Source: Actinocorallia sp. API 0066
Lineage (GTDB): Bacteria > Actinomycetota > Actinomycetes > Streptosporangiales > Streptosporangiaceae
DNA length: 64,000 bases
Direction of reading: 5' to 3'
Assembly: GCF_020991275.1 (NCBI RefSeq)
Contig: NZ_JAJLQY010000001.1
Span: 620,001-684,000 of the forward strand
The position numbers and the translations under genes were made by a program. The notes below the pieces were generated by a model. It was not told where the DNA came from and did no database searches. It saw only the letters and a list, made by a program, of their open reading frames with translations. This document shows, in pieces, positions 16,758-25,579 of this stretch (its first letter is position 1; the number at the start of each line of letters is the position of its first letter).

Positions 16758-16895
16758 CTACTGGTCGTTCGCCTTGATGGAGCGGATGAACGAGCGGAAT
16801 CGCGGAGTGGTCACCGCCAGGTGGCCTAGGTCGACATGCTTGGAGTCGCGCAGCCCGACGGCCGTGATCGTGCTCATGGGTACCGGCGACGTCAC
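16758..16895 (-). CDS. short DUF397-like protein
   Basis: A 45-residue frame, GTG 16895 or ATG 16877 to TAG 16758. It encodes AVGLRDSKHVDLGHLAVTT followed by PRFRSFIRSIKAND. This is the C-terminal half of the DUF397 pattern (V-x-x-RDSK ... L-x-V-x-x-x-x-F-x-x-F-x-x-x-IK). The usual N-terminal WRKSS...C-x-EV part is not in this frame; a possible degenerate version (RGRGPQELTEVGDVA) occurs upstream in another frame. DUF397 genes normally follow the DUF5753 regulator on the same strand. Here it is inverted and apparently 5'-truncated, which fits decay of the whole module. Confidence 0.55.
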   Translation of the reverse strand: MTSPVPMSTITAVGLRDSKHVDLGHLAVTTPRFRSFIRSIKANDQ

Positions 16896-17029
16896 CGACC
16901 TCGGTGAGTTCCTGGGGGCCGCGCCCGCGAAAGTGGGCGGGACTGAGTGTCACCCGTAGATAGCCTCGTGTCGAGTGGTGCATTGAAGATCATGTCCGTT
17001 TTCCCGGCGAGAGAATCAGGTCGCGAACC

Positions 17030-18016
17030 ATGACGGAGATCGTCCCCGCGCGTCGACGTGGTGAGCTGGAAGGCTTTTCCTGGGAGACAGGGGAGGGCCG
17101 TCTGAAGCTCGGGACCCGCACGTCCCCGCTGGCCATGGCGCAGGCGCGGATGGTCGCCGGTATGGTGTCGCGGCTCGCCCGGGTCGATGTGGAGATCGTC
17201 GGGATCATGACGACCGGCGACAAGCACCAGGGCGACCTCTCCGAGTTGGGCGGCAAGGGCGCCTACCTGCGGGAGATCGACCGGGCCCTGCTCACCCGCG
17301 GCGTTGACTTCGCCGTCCACTGCCTCAAGGACGTCCCCGGCGACGTTCCCCTCCCGGACGGGTTGATCTTCCCCGCCTACCTGGAGCGTGACGACACCGG
17401 CGACGTCATGCTCTTCCCCATGGGCTCCGGCCACGAGTCCATGGCCGACCTGCCCTACGGCGCGCGCGTCGGCACTTCCGCCGTCCGCCGCCGAGCCCAG
17501 CTCGGCCGCATCCGCCCCGACCTGCGGGTGGAGTACCTGCGCGGAAACGTCAACTCACGCCTGGGCCGCCTGGACGCCGGGAACGAGTTCGACGCCATCG
17601 TCCTGGCCCGCGCCAGCCTCGATCGCCTCGACCTGGCACGCCCCCACGAAGTCCTCGACATGATCCCCGCCGTCGGCGCGGGCGTCCTGGCGGTTCAGTG
17701 CCGCGAGAGCGACAGGCACATCGCCGAACTCCTGCGGCTGCTCGACCACGAGCCGACCCGCACCTGCGTCCGGGCTGAGCGCACGATGCTCCACGGCCTC
17801 CAGGGCCACTGCAACTCACCCATCGCCGGGCGCGCCAGGTTCGAACGCGACGGACAGCTCTCCCTCGAAGGCATGGTCTTCACTCGGGACGGTAGCCAGT
17901 TCGTCCGCTCTCATGACTGGGCCGCCCCCCGCGAAGCGGCGGCCCTGGGGGCCTACATCGCCGGAGATCTCCTCCGCAAAGGCGGCCGAGACCTGATCGA
18001 CGGCATCCCCCACTAG
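17030..18016 (+). CDS. hemC: hydroxymethylbilane synthase (porphobilinogen deaminase)
   Basis: A 328-residue enzyme that polymerises four porphobilinogens to hydroxymethylbilane in haem and corrinoid synthesis. Diagnostic segments are [64 protein letters not shown] and [13 protein letters not shown]. The cofactor-bearing cysteine is in [14 protein letters not shown]. The N-terminus is about 25 residues longer than usual. No other hem gene is adjacent, so this may be a stand-alone copy. Its stop overlaps the convergent dasR-like stop by 4 bases. Confidence 0.9.
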   Translation: MTEIVPARRRGELEGFSWETGEGRLKLGTRTSPLAMAQARMVAGMVSRLARVDVEIVGIMTTGDKHQGDLSELGGKGAYLREIDRALLTRGVDFAVHCLKDVPGDVPLPDGLIFPAYLERDDTGDVMLFPMGSGHESMADLPYGARVGTSAVRRRAQLGRIRPDLRVEYLRGNVNSRLGRLDAGNEFDAIVLARASLDRLDLARPHEVLDMIPAVGAGVLAVQCRESDRHIAELLRLLDHEPTRTCVRAERTMLHGLQGHCNSPIAGRARFERDGQLSLEGMVFTRDGSQFVRSHDWAAPREAAALGAYIAGDLLRKGGRDLIDGIPH

Positions 18017-18810
18017 TTTTCGGGGCGGCGGAGGCGGGTGACGAATTTGTAGCGGTCGCCTCGGTAGAAGGATTGGGCCCATTCGACGGGCTCGCCGGTG
18101 GTGTCGAAGGACTGGCGGGAGATGAGCATCAGGGGGAGGCCGACGTCTACGCCCAGGATCTGGGCGTCGTAGGGGGTGGCTAGGACGGTCTCGATGGTTT
18201 CTTCGGCTTCGGCCAGGTGGACGTCGTAGGCGGCGGCGAGGGTCTCGTAGAGGGAGAGGTTGCGGGAGAGTTCCTTGCGCAGGCCGGGGAAGCGGCGGGC
18301 GGGCAGGTGGGTGTAGTCGATCGACATGGGGTCGCCGTCGGCGAGGCGGAGGCGGTGGATGCGCAGGACGCGGCCGCCGGGGCGGATGCCGAGCAGGTTG
18401 GCGAGGCGCTCGTCGGCGGTCAGGTAGGCGACGTCGAGCATGCGGGTCTCGGGGAGCAGGCCGTGGTGGCGCATGTCCTCGGTGTAGCCGACGAGCTGGA
18501 GCTGGTGCGGGACCTTCGGCTTGGCGACGAACGTGCCCTTGCCCTGGATCCGCTGGAGCCTGCCCTCGACCACGAGCTCCGCGAGCGCCTGCCGGACCGT
18601 CGTGCGGGACGTGCTGTACCGCTCGGCGAGGGTGCGTTCGGGCGGCAGCGGGCTGCCCGGCGGCAGCGACGTGATCAGCTCGACCAGCAGCTCCTTCAGC
18701 CGGTAGTACTTCGGCACGCGGGGGGAGCTCGCGAGCGGGCTGCCCGGCATCTGCGGCCTGCCGGGCGGGTTCGCGAGCCCGTAGTCGCCCAAAGCGTGTT
18801 CGGCTGCCAA
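18013..18810 (-). CDS. dasR: GntR/HutC-family regulator, DasR-like
   Basis: A 265-residue regulator starting at TTG 18810, placed 5 bases after AAGGAG. The winged-helix part is [41 protein letters not shown] and [21 protein letters not shown]. The UTRA effector domain follows with [33 protein letters not shown] and [21 protein letters not shown]. It ends with [19 protein letters not shown]. The match to Streptomyces DasR, the GlcN-6-P-responsive master regulator of chitin and N-acetylglucosamine use, is strong along the length. No clear dre operator is visible just upstream. It lies 48 bases downstream of bioF and may be cotranscribed. Confidence 0.87.
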   Translation of the reverse strand: MAAEHALGDYGLANPPGRPQMPGSPLASSPRVPKYYRLKELLVELITSLPPGSPLPPERTLAERYSTSRTTVRQALAELVVEGRLQRIQGKGTFVAKPKVPHQLQLVGYTEDMRHHGLLPETRMLDVAYLTADERLANLLGIRPGGRVLRIHRLRLADGDPMSIDYTHLPARRFPGLRKELSRNLSLYETLAAAYDVHLAEAEETIETVLATPYDAQILGVDVGLPLMLISRQSFDTTGEPVEWAQSFYRGDRYKFVTRLRRPEN

Positions 18811-18858
18811 CGAAGCTCCTTGTTCACCGCCGGTTTGGCTCGATGTTACGCGAGCAGG

Positions 18859-20025
18859 TTACGGGGCCACAGCGCGGGCGACCTCCCCCAGCGCTCGCTC
18901 AAGACCTGTGAGTTCCGCCTCGTCCAGACTCGCCCGCGCCGTGATTCTGAGGCAGGCGCGGCCCTGCGGCACCGACGGTGGCCGGAAACAGCCAACCCGG
19001 AAACCGCTTTCCCGACAGATCTCCGCACCCCGCAGGGCCTTCCTGGGGTCGCCGAGCACCACCGGGACGACGGCCGCGTCGGGTGTTGTGGTCTCCATGC
19101 CGAGCCCTTCGGCGATCTTGGAGACGCGCCGGGCGATGGCCCTGGCCCGGCCGGGCAGCTCCGGTGAGGTCTCGATCACGTCGAGGGCGGCGAGGGCCGA
19201 TCCGAGGGCGGCGGGGTTGAGTCCCGTGTCGAAGATCATGCTGCGCGCGGTGTCGATCAGCGTCTCGCGGACCTCGGGCGCGCCCAGCACGGCGCCGCCC
19301 TGGGACGCGAGCGACTTGGACAGGGTGAGGGTGAGGACGACGTCGGGTTCGCCCGCGATCCCGGCGGCCCACGCCGCGCCCCTGCCGTGCTCCCCGACGA
19401 CGCCGAGCGCGTGCGCCTCGTCGACGACCAGCAGCGCCCCGTGCTCCCGGACGACCCGGTGCAGCTCCGCCAGGGGCGCCACGTCGCCGTCCACGGAGAA
19501 CACGGCGTCCGTGACGACGACGGCGACCTCCTCGTCCCGTTCGGCGAGCACTGCCTCGACGGCGGCGACGTCACGGTGCGGGACGATCTTGACGCGGGCC
19601 CGCGAGAGCCGGCACGCGTCCACGATCGACGCGTGGTTCACCTGGTCGGACACCACGAGCGCGCCCGGCCCGGACAGCGCGGTGACGGCCCCCAGATTGG
19701 CCAGGTACCCGGACGAGAACGTCAGTCCGGACGCCGTCCCGCAGAACGCGGCGAGGCGGCGGTCGAGCTCGTCGTGCAGCCGGGTGGTGCCGGTGACGAG
19801 CCGGGAGCCCGTCGAGCCGGTCCCGTACTCGTGCAGCGCGCGCACGGCGCCGTCGATGAGGCGGGGGTCGCGGGACAGCCCGAGGTAGTCGTTGGAGGCG
19901 AGGTCGACGAGGCCGTCGAAGTCGCCGGTGCGGGGCCGCAGCAGGCGGCGCAGCCCGGCGGTCTCACGCCGCTCGGTGGCCTCGGACAGGCGGCGGATGG
20001 GGTCATGGCGGGTGCGGTCGCTCAC
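18859..20025 (-). CDS. bioF: 8-amino-7-oxononanoate synthase BioF
   Basis: A 388-residue PLP enzyme that condenses pimeloyl thioester with alanine in biotin synthesis. GTG 20025 is placed 9 bases after GGGAGG; ATG 20034 overlaps that site. Characteristic segments are DLASNDYLGLSRDPRL, GTGSTGSRLVTGTTRLHDELD, GYLANLGAVTAL, DQVNHASIVDACRLSRA, DAVFSVDGDVAPLAEL, LLVVDEAHALGVVGEHGRG and TLSKSLASQGGAVLG with the PLP lysine. It is divergent from pdtaS with 42 bases between starts. bioD and bioB lie 6-7 kb away, so the pathway is split into two loci. Confidence 0.92.
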   Translation of the reverse strand: MSDRTRHDPIRRLSEATERRETAGLRRLLRPRTGDFDGLVDLASNDYLGLSRDPRLIDGAVRALHEYGTGSTGSRLVTGTTRLHDELDRRLAAFCGTASGLTFSSGYLANLGAVTALSGPGALVVSDQVNHASIVDACRLSRARVKIVPHRDVAAVEAVLAERDEEVAVVVTDAVFSVDGDVAPLAELHRVVREHGALLVVDEAHALGVVGEHGRGAAWAAGIAGEPDVVLTLTLSKSLASQGGAVLGAPEVRETLIDTARSMIFDTGLNPAALGSALAALDVIETSPELPGRARAIARRVSKIAEGLGMETTTPDAAVVPVVLGDPRKALRGAEICRESGFRVGCFRPPSVPQGRACLRITARASLDEAELTGLERALGEVARAVAP

Positions 20026-20067
20026 CTGGCCCATCCTCCCAGGTGGCCGGGCTGGAATGATGGGCAG

Positions 20068-21606
20068 GTGCCTACCTTGCCCGACCTCGTCCGCAGGCAG
20101 ACCGATCTGGATCAGCGCGACCTCGAATGGCTGCACGCGCTGGTGTCGGACTGGCAGCTCCTCGCCGACCTGTCCTTCGCCGACCTGGTGCTGTGGGTGC
20201 CGCAGCGCCGGGAGGAGGGCGAGGCCGAGGCCGAGTGGCCGCCGCGCACCGTCGACGGCTGGATCTGCGTGGCCCAGATGCGTCCGACGACGGGCCCGAC
20301 CGCCTATCCCGACGACCTCGTCGGCCGCGCGGTGCGGACGGGCAAGCGCGGCCTCATCGACGTGGCGTGGCGGGAGCGGCGCATAGTGCGTGAGGGCGAT
20401 CCGGAGTGGGGGAGCGGCATCCCCGTCCGGGAGGAGTCGATTCCGATCCTCGCCAGGTACGGCTCCAGCACGACCAAGATGCTCGGGGTGGTCCAGCGTT
20501 CCACAAACCTGAGTTCGGCGCGGACCCCGTCAAGGCTGGAGCTCACCTATCTGCAGAGCGCCAGCGATCTCGCCCAGATGATCTCCGAGGGGCGGTTCCC
20601 GGTGCCGGGCGCGGAGGCCAACCTCATCCGCTCCCCGCGCGTCGGTGACGGCCTGCTGCGGGTGGACCGTGCGGGCCGCGTCGTCTACGCGAGCCCCAAC
20701 GCGCTGTCGGCGTACCGCAGGCTGGGCCTGGCCACGGACCTCGTCGGCGTCCACCTGGGCGAGACGACGGCGGTGCTGGCCGAGACGAACGCGCCGATCG
20801 ACGAGTCGTTCATCGGCATGCTCAGCGGCAAGAACCACCGTGAGGTCGAGGTGGAGGCGCACGGCGCGTTCGTGCAGCTGCGGATGATCCCACTGATCGT
20901 CTCGGGCGAGCAGATCGGCTCGATCGCGCTGATCCGGGACGTCACCGAGCTGCGCTGGCGCGACCGCGAGCTGATGACGAAGGACGCCACCATCCGGGAG
21001 ATCCACCACCGGGTGAAGAACAACCTGCAGACCGTCGCGGCGCTGCTGCGGCTCCAGGCGCGGCGGCTGCGCATCCCGGAGGGGCGGGCGGCGCTGGAGG
21101 AGGCGGTGCGCCGGGTCGGCTCGATCGCGATCGTGCACGAGACGCTGTCGCACACCCCGGACGAGCTGATCGACTTCGACGAGATCGCCGACCGCGTCAT
21201 CGCGATGTCGGGCGAGGTGATGGCGTTGGAGACGCGGGTCCATCCCAAGCGGGCGGGCAGCTTTGGGGTGCTGCCCGCGGCGATCGCCAGCCCGATCGCG
21301 ATGATCCTGACCGAGCTGCTGCAGAACGCGCTCCAGCACGGGCTCGCGGTGCGCGGCGGCACCCTTGAGGTGCTGGTCTCGCGGACGGAGGAGCGGCTGC
21401 ACGTCGAGGTGCGCGACGACGGGGTGGGGCTGCCCCCGGACTTCGACCCGGAGAGCGCCGACAGCCTCGGCATCCAGATCGTCAGGGCGCTGACCGAGGG
21501 GGAGTTGGGCGGCAGCCTGGCGTTCGGCAACCGGGAGACGGGCGGCGCCAGCGTGGTGCTGGACCTGCCGCTGCTCGGGCCGCGCGCGCCGCAGCGCACG
21601 GGGTGA
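20068..21606 (+). CDS. pdtaS: PdtaS-type HisKA_2 sensor histidine kinase
   Basis: A 512-residue soluble sensor kinase. The N-terminal part (about 1-150) is a GAF-like histidine-kinase N domain with DLVLWVPQRRE and WICVAQMRPTTGPTAYPDDL. A PAS-like part follows (GLLRVDRAGRVVYASPNALSAYRRLG). The HisKA_2 dimerisation box is EIHHRVKNNLQTVAALLRLQ with the phosphorylatable His. The ATPase has LTELLQNALQHGL and VRDDGVGLPPDFD. There are no membrane segments. In mycobacteria PdtaS signals to the ANTAR antiterminator PdtaR and lies beside whiB1, as here. The start is GTG 20068. Confidence 0.9.
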   Translation: MPTLPDLVRRQTDLDQRDLEWLHALVSDWQLLADLSFADLVLWVPQRREEGEAEAEWPPRTVDGWICVAQMRPTTGPTAYPDDLVGRAVRTGKRGLIDVAWRERRIVREGDPEWGSGIPVREESIPILARYGSSTTKMLGVVQRSTNLSSARTPSRLELTYLQSASDLAQMISEGRFPVPGAEANLIRSPRVGDGLLRVDRAGRVVYASPNALSAYRRLGLATDLVGVHLGETTAVLAETNAPIDESFIGMLSGKNHREVEVEAHGAFVQLRMIPLIVSGEQIGSIALIRDVTELRWRDRELMTKDATIREIHHRVKNNLQTVAALLRLQARRLRIPEGRAALEEAVRRVGSIAIVHETLSHTPDELIDFDEIADRVIAMSGEVMALETRVHPKRAGSFGVLPAAIASPIAMILTELLQNALQHGLAVRGGTLEVLVSRTEERLHVEVRDDGVGLPPDFDPESADSLGIQIVRALTEGELGGSLAFGNRETGGASVVLDLPLLGPRAPQRTG

Positions 21607-21612
21607 GGCGGG

Positions 21613-22008
21613 TCAGGTCTCGCTCGGCGGCCGGACGAAGACCTCCTGCTGCCCGTCGGGACGGATCAGGGTGAGGGTGGAGTCGGCGACCGACCACGCG
21701 TACTCGGGGACGCCGGGCGCGCAGGCGGGCTGGGTGGAGCTGATGATCTCCAGCTTCGTGCCCGAGATGGTGAAGCCGCCCTCGGCCCGGCAGCCGGGCA
21801 CGGAGAACGTCCAGGAGCCGTGCGCGTCGAACTGCCAGGTGCCCTCGCCCTCGGCCACCTGCCAGGGGCCGACGAGTTCGGGCGGCACCGCAGTCGCGCG
21901 CGTCTTGGGCGCCGGGTCCTCGCCGCCGCAGGCCGTCAGCAGCAGCGCGGCGGCGCCCGCGACGAGAGCCGCGCGCGTCCACCGGCCGCCGATCACCGTC
22001 CGTGTCAT
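21613..22008 (-). CDS. small putative lipoprotein
   Basis: A 131-residue protein from ATG 22008. The signal sequence GGRWTRAALVAGAAALLLTAC ends in an LTAC lipobox, so lipidation at Cys27 is expected. The mature domain of about 105 residues has GPWQVAEGEGTWQFDAHGSW, SVPGCRAEGGFTISG, ISSTQPACAPGVPEYAWSV and TLTLIRPDGQQEVFVRP. This pattern suggests a single beta-barrel or lipocalin-like fold. Family and function are not recognised. It is convergent with pdtaS, with 6 bases between stops. Confidence 0.72.
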   Translation of the reverse strand: MTRTVIGGRWTRAALVAGAAALLLTACGGEDPAPKTRATAVPPELVGPWQVAEGEGTWQFDAHGSWTFSVPGCRAEGGFTISGTKLEIISSTQPACAPGVPEYAWSVADSTLTLIRPDGQQEVFVRPPSET

Positions 22009-22212
22009 GCCGCAGAACCTACACGGACGGAACGCCGCACGCCGCACCGACCGGGATCTCTCCGGACGTCACGGGCGGAACGCTCGGCGCGGACGGCATG
22101 GCTCAGGAACTCCGCGCGGTGTGTCCCAGGGTCCCGGACGATGCAGGCCCGCCTGACATACCGCTCGAACTTCCCGCGCACGGCGCGCGTCAGAACCGTC
22201 GGACAGAAACCG

Positions 22213-22476
22213 TCAGACGGTGACGGTGTTGGCGCGGGCCCGAGCACGGGCGGCGCGGCGCTTGAGGGCGCGACGCTCGTCCTCGCTCAGCCCGCCCCAG
22301 ACGCCGGCGTCCTGGCCGGAGTCCAACGCCCAACGCAGACACGCCTCGTTGACGTTGCACTTGCGGCAGACCTGCTTGGCCTCTTCGATCTGGAGCAGGG
22401 CCGGGCCGGTGTTGCCGATGGGGAAGAACAGCTCGGGGTCCACGTCACGGCAGGCTGCGCGGTGGCGCCAGTCCAT
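22213..22476 (-). CDS. whiB1: WhiB1-type iron-sulphur transcription factor
   Basis: An 87-residue WhiB protein from ATG 22476, with GAAGGAG upstream. Cys9, Cys37, Cys40 and Cys46 match the 4Fe-4S ligands of mycobacterial WhiB1 in spacing. The tryptophan-glycine turn is DAGVWGGLSEDERR, and the basic tail ALKRRAARARARANTV gives DNA contact. WhiB1 binds the principal sigma factor and responds to nitric oxide. Its neighbourhood with pdtaS supports orthology with WhiB1 rather than another Wbl protein. Confidence 0.92.
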   Translation of the reverse strand: MDWRHRAACRDVDPELFFPIGNTGPALLQIEEAKQVCRKCNVNEACLRWALDSGQDAGVWGGLSEDERRALKRRAARARARANTVTV

Positions 22477-22809
22477 GCGTCCACTCCTTCTCGCCACTGA
22501 AACCCATGTGAATGGTTTCACGATGTCGGTCGCCCCGAGCCGGGGTGCGGCTTCGGGGAGGCGCGCCGCAGCATCCCAACGGTTGGGCCCCTCGCGGCGC
22601 ACTTTGAGCGTGGCAGGGCGGCAATGGAGCGCGCAAGTACTTGGAGAAAGGTTTCGTCAGGTATGGCTGTTGGTTGTGTCACACCGTTGGAACATGGATG
22701 ACACATTCCCTGGGCCCGTGCTTGTCCATAGACGAAACCCCAGCTCAGTGCAATGAGAGTTAGGTCTCAGCGCCTTTGTGGCACGGCTCTCCGGGGTCGC
22801 GGAAGCGTC
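22477..22809. other. intergenic region upstream of whiB1
   Basis: This 333-base gap has no convincing gene. It is less GC-rich than its surroundings and is expected to hold the whiB1 promoter. At about 22672-22685 the palindrome-like GGTTGTGTCACACC resembles part of a CRP-type site (TGTGA-N6-TCACA) without the full spacing. WhiB1 of M. tuberculosis is controlled by CRP-family proteins, so this site is worth noting but is not established. Confidence 0.4.
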
Positions 22810-23751
22810 TCAGATGACCACTCGTAGCGCCGCTGGCACACTGCGGAACTCCATGTGCTCCCGTTCTCCCACATATTCGCCGTCCACCTGCATTGCGATC
22901 GGCCGGAACGCGGTCAGGGAGAGTTTCTCCGCGCTGTGCAATTCCACGATGTGCCGGCCGCGCGGTCCGGCCGCCGCCGGCACGAACATCTGCGCCAGCG
23001 CGGCCAGCACCGGGACGGCCCGGAGCGTCCGGATCGCGAAGAGGTCGAGCCCCGCGCCCAGGCTGGCGCGCGGGCTCGGCAGGATCGGCCGCGGGCCCAG
23101 ATAGGTGTACGGCGACGTGTTGGAGACGAACGCGAGGAAGAGGCCGCGCGCCACCCTGCCGTTCGCGCGGGCCTCCAACGCGGGCCGGGAACGGTTCGTC
23201 GCGGTGAAGAACTGGCGCAGCGCGCACCTGACATAAAGCGCGTTCGACGCCTTCCCCGAACCCTTGCTGCGCGCCTCCTCGACCGCCTTGACGACCTCCG
23301 CGTCCAGCCCGACACCCACGGTGAACGTGTAGTACCGCTCCTCCTGGGCCGTCGTGACGTGCCCGAGGCCGATGGTCCTGGTGTGGCCCGTCCGCAGCGC
23401 GCCCAGCACCGCGGCGAGCGACCGCATCGGGTCGTTCGGCAGGCCCAGGGCACGCCCGAACACGTTGGCGTTGCCGCCCGGCAGGATCGCCAGCGCGGGC
23501 CGCGTCTCGGCCGTCCCCGGCACCGCCATCAGCCCGTTGACGGCCTCGTTGACGGTGCCGTCGCCGCCGAGCGCGATGAGCACGTCGTAACCCTCGCGCG
23601 CGGCCCGCTCGGCCAGCTCGATCGCGTGGCCGCGGTGCCCGGTCTCGGCGAGGTCCACCTCGATGTGGCCGCCGAAGGCCCGGATCAACAGGTCGCGGAC
23701 CTGCCGTGTGGTGGACGATGCCTTCGGATTGGCGATCAACATGGCGCGCAC
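22810..23751 (-). CDS. diacylglycerol kinase-family lipid kinase
   Basis: A 313-residue soluble protein. GTG 23751 is taken, with ATG 23742 as an alternative. The N-terminal MLIANPKASS and VLIALGGDGTVNEAVNGLM form the DAGKc nucleotide site (GGDGT), followed by LAILPGGNANVFGRALGLP. The C-terminal beta-domain includes FTVGVGLDAEVVKAVEEAR and VDGEYVGEREHMEFRSVP. Family members phosphorylate diacylglycerol or sphingoid bases, or use other lipids such as phosphatidylinositol mannoside precursors. The exact lipid is unknown. It is divergent from the small membrane protein gene. Confidence 0.88.
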   Translation of the reverse strand: MRAMLIANPKASSTTRQVRDLLIRAFGGHIEVDLAETGHRGHAIELAERAAREGYDVLIALGGDGTVNEAVNGLMAVPGTAETRPALAILPGGNANVFGRALGLPNDPMRSLAAVLGALRTGHTRTIGLGHVTTAQEERYYTFTVGVGLDAEVVKAVEEARSKGSGKASNALYVRCALRQFFTATNRSRPALEARANGRVARGLFLAFVSNTSPYTYLGPRPILPSPRASLGAGLDLFAIRTLRAVPVLAALAQMFVPAAAGPRGRHIVELHSAEKLSLTAFRPIAMQVDGEYVGEREHMEFRSVPAALRVVI

Positions 23752-23783
23752 CGCGCCAGCGTATCCGGGGGTACCCTGACGGC

Positions 23784-24200
23784 GTGTCACCTCGTCCCCG
23801 CGCGCTGGCCGTCGCCGCCGCCCTCCAGTCCCTGACCGGTCTCGCCGCCCTGGGCTTCGGGCTGTCCATCGCCGTCGAGACGGTCCTCGGGCACTGGCAG
23901 AACCTCGCGACGGCGATCTCGGTGTCGGCGTTCACCGCGGGCGGCGGGCTGGTGATCCTGTACGTCGCGCGCGGCCTGTGGACGGCCCAGCAGTGGAGCC
24001 GCTCACCCGCGGTGCTCACCCAGCTCTTCGCGATCCCGGTGTCGGTCTCACTGATCCAGAGCGACCAGCTCTGGTGGGGGTACCCGCTGGTCGCGGTCGC
24101 GGCCGTCGCCCTGCTGGCGCTGCTGAGCAAGCCCGTCCTTGAGGCGCTGTACGCCGAGTCCGGCGAAGCGGACGAAGAGGGCGAGAAGAAGGCCGTCTAG
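23784..24200 (+). CDS. small integral membrane protein
   Basis: A 138-residue protein from GTG 23784 with four likely membrane helices: ALAVAAALQSLTGLAALGFG, ISVSAFTAGGGLVILYVA, VLTQLFAIPVSVSLI and PLVAVAAVALLALLS. A charged tail GEADEEGEKKAV follows. Conserved features such as ARGLWTAQQWSRSPAVLTQL are common in actinobacterial membrane proteins of unknown function. It is divergent from the lipid kinase gene with 32 bases between the two starts. Confidence 0.8.
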   Translation: MSPRPRALAVAAALQSLTGLAALGFGLSIAVETVLGHWQNLATAISVSAFTAGGGLVILYVARGLWTAQQWSRSPAVLTQLFAIPVSVSLIQSDQLWWGYPLVAVAAVALLALLSKPVLEALYAESGEADEEGEKKAV

Positions 24201-24233
24201 GCGGCGCCCAGACGGCCTCGCGGAGCCGGTCGT

Positions 24234-25082
24234 TCAGTCCTCGGCGGTGAGGCCCTCGCGGAGCTGGGCGAGGGTACGGGCCAGCAGCCGGGACACGTGC
24301 ATCTGGCTGATTCCCAGCTCGGTGGCGATCTGGGACTGGGTCATGTTGCCGAAGAAGCGCAGCAGGAGGATCTTCTTCTCGCGCGGCGGCAGTTTCTCCA
24401 GCAGCGGCTTCAGGGACTCCCGGTACTCCACGCCCTCCAGCGACTCGTCGATCATGCCGAGGCTGTCGGCGACGGCGGGGGCGTCCTCGTCCCCGGAGTC
24501 GGGGGCGTCCAGCGAGACCGTCGAGTAGGCGTTGGCGGACTCCAGGCCCTCCAGCACCTCCTCCTCGGTCATCTGGAGGTGGGCGGCGAGTTCCGCGACG
24601 GTGGGCGCGCGGCCCTCCTTCTGGGCCAGCTCGCTGATCGCCTTGGTGAGGCTCAGCTTGAGCTCCTGGAGCCGCCGCGGCACCCGCACGGCCCAGCCCT
24701 TGTCACGGAAGTGGCGCTTGATCTCGCCGACGATCGTCGGGGTGGCGTACGTGGAGAACTCCACGCCCCGCTCCAGGTCGAACCGGTCGATCGACTTGAT
24801 CAGACCGATCGTGGCGACCTGGACCAGGTCGTCGAGCCACTCGCCGCGGTTGCGGAACCGGCGCGCCAGGTACTCCACGAGCGGCAGGTGCATCTCGACC
24901 AGCTGGTCTCTGATGCGCTGCCGCTCGGGGTCGTCCTCGGGCAGCGCCCGCATCGTGTGGAACAGCTCCTTGGCCCGGGTGCGGTCGGGGACCGCGCTGG
25001 ACCGTGGAGGCTCCGGCACAACGACCTCGTCGGTCACCGTCTCCTCCTGCTCTTCCTCGGAAGTGCGCTCGGCCGGCGTCAC
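24234..25082 (-). CDS. SigF/SigB-family stress RNA polymerase sigma factor
   Basis: A 282-residue group 3 sigma factor. Region 2 is LVEMHLPLVEYLARRF, LDDLVQVATIGLIKSIDRFD and GVEFSTYATPTIVGEIKRHFRD. Region 3 is WAVRVPRRLQELKLSLTKAI, and region 4 is LPPREKKILLLRFFGNMTQ followed by IATELGISQMHVSRLLARTL. It starts at GTG 25082, which overlaps the stop of the RsbW-type gene (GTGA). The pair is translationally coupled, so the kinase is the likely anti-sigma factor. Such factors control general stress and development in actinomycetes. Several paralogues (sigB, sigF, sigG) exist in these genomes, so no symbol is given. Confidence 0.9.
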   Translation of the reverse strand: MTPAERTSEEEQEETVTDEVVVPEPPRSSAVPDRTRAKELFHTMRALPEDDPERQRIRDQLVEMHLPLVEYLARRFRNRGEWLDDLVQVATIGLIKSIDRFDLERGVEFSTYATPTIVGEIKRHFRDKGWAVRVPRRLQELKLSLTKAISELAQKEGRAPTVAELAAHLQMTEEEVLEGLESANAYSTVSLDAPDSGDEDAPAVADSLGMIDESLEGVEYRESLKPLLEKLPPREKKILLLRFFGNMTQSQIATELGISQMHVSRLLARTLAQLREGLTAED

Positions 25083-25507
25083 GGAGCTCCACCCGCGCCG
25101 CGCCGCTTCTGCAGCGTGACGGTCACCCGGTCGTCGGGGCCGGTGGTGGCGTCCACCTCGCCGGCCAGCGACGACAGCACGGTCCAGGCGAAGGTGTCGC
25201 GGCTCGGGGTGCGGCCGTCGACCGTCAGCACCGAGACCGCGATCCGCATGGCGTCGCCGGTCAGTTCGAACTCGCACGTCAGGTCGGTGCCCGGTACGGC
25301 CTGGGCGAGCAGCATCGCGCACGCCTCGTCGACGGCGATGCGCAGGTCCTCGATCTCGTCGATGGTGAAGTCGAGCCGTACCGCGAGCCCGGCCGTAGCG
25401 GTGCGGAGCACCGACAGATAGGCACTCGCGGCAGGCAGCTTCACCGTGACCACGTCACGCAGGGTGAGCTTCGTGCCTGCCGTCATGGCAGCGGTTTCCT
25501 CAGTCAC
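25079..25507 (-). CDS. RsbW-type anti-sigma factor / serine kinase
   Basis: A 142-residue GHKL ATPase from GTG 25507; the ATG eight codons in is also possible. The HATPase pattern is LRIAVDEACAMLLAQAVP, with the N-box Glu. The later glycine-poor segment DRVTVTLQKRRG is typical of short RsbW/SpoIIAB relatives. Such proteins bind the cognate sigma factor and phosphorylate an anti-anti-sigma protein. The gene immediately precedes and overlaps the sigma factor gene. No anti-anti-sigma (STAS) gene is adjacent. Confidence 0.86.
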   Translation of the reverse strand: MTEETAAMTAGTKLTLRDVVTVKLPAASAYLSVLRTATAGLAVRLDFTIDEIEDLRIAVDEACAMLLAQAVPGTDLTCEFELTGDAMRIAVSVLTVDGRTPSRDTFAWTVLSSLAGEVDATTGPDDRVTVTLQKRRGAGGAP

Positions 25508-25579
25508 GTATCTCCCTCTTCGGGGTTGCTCCGCTCCCTTGAAACTACCGTGTGCCGGCCCGTCGGGCGTGGTGCCACG

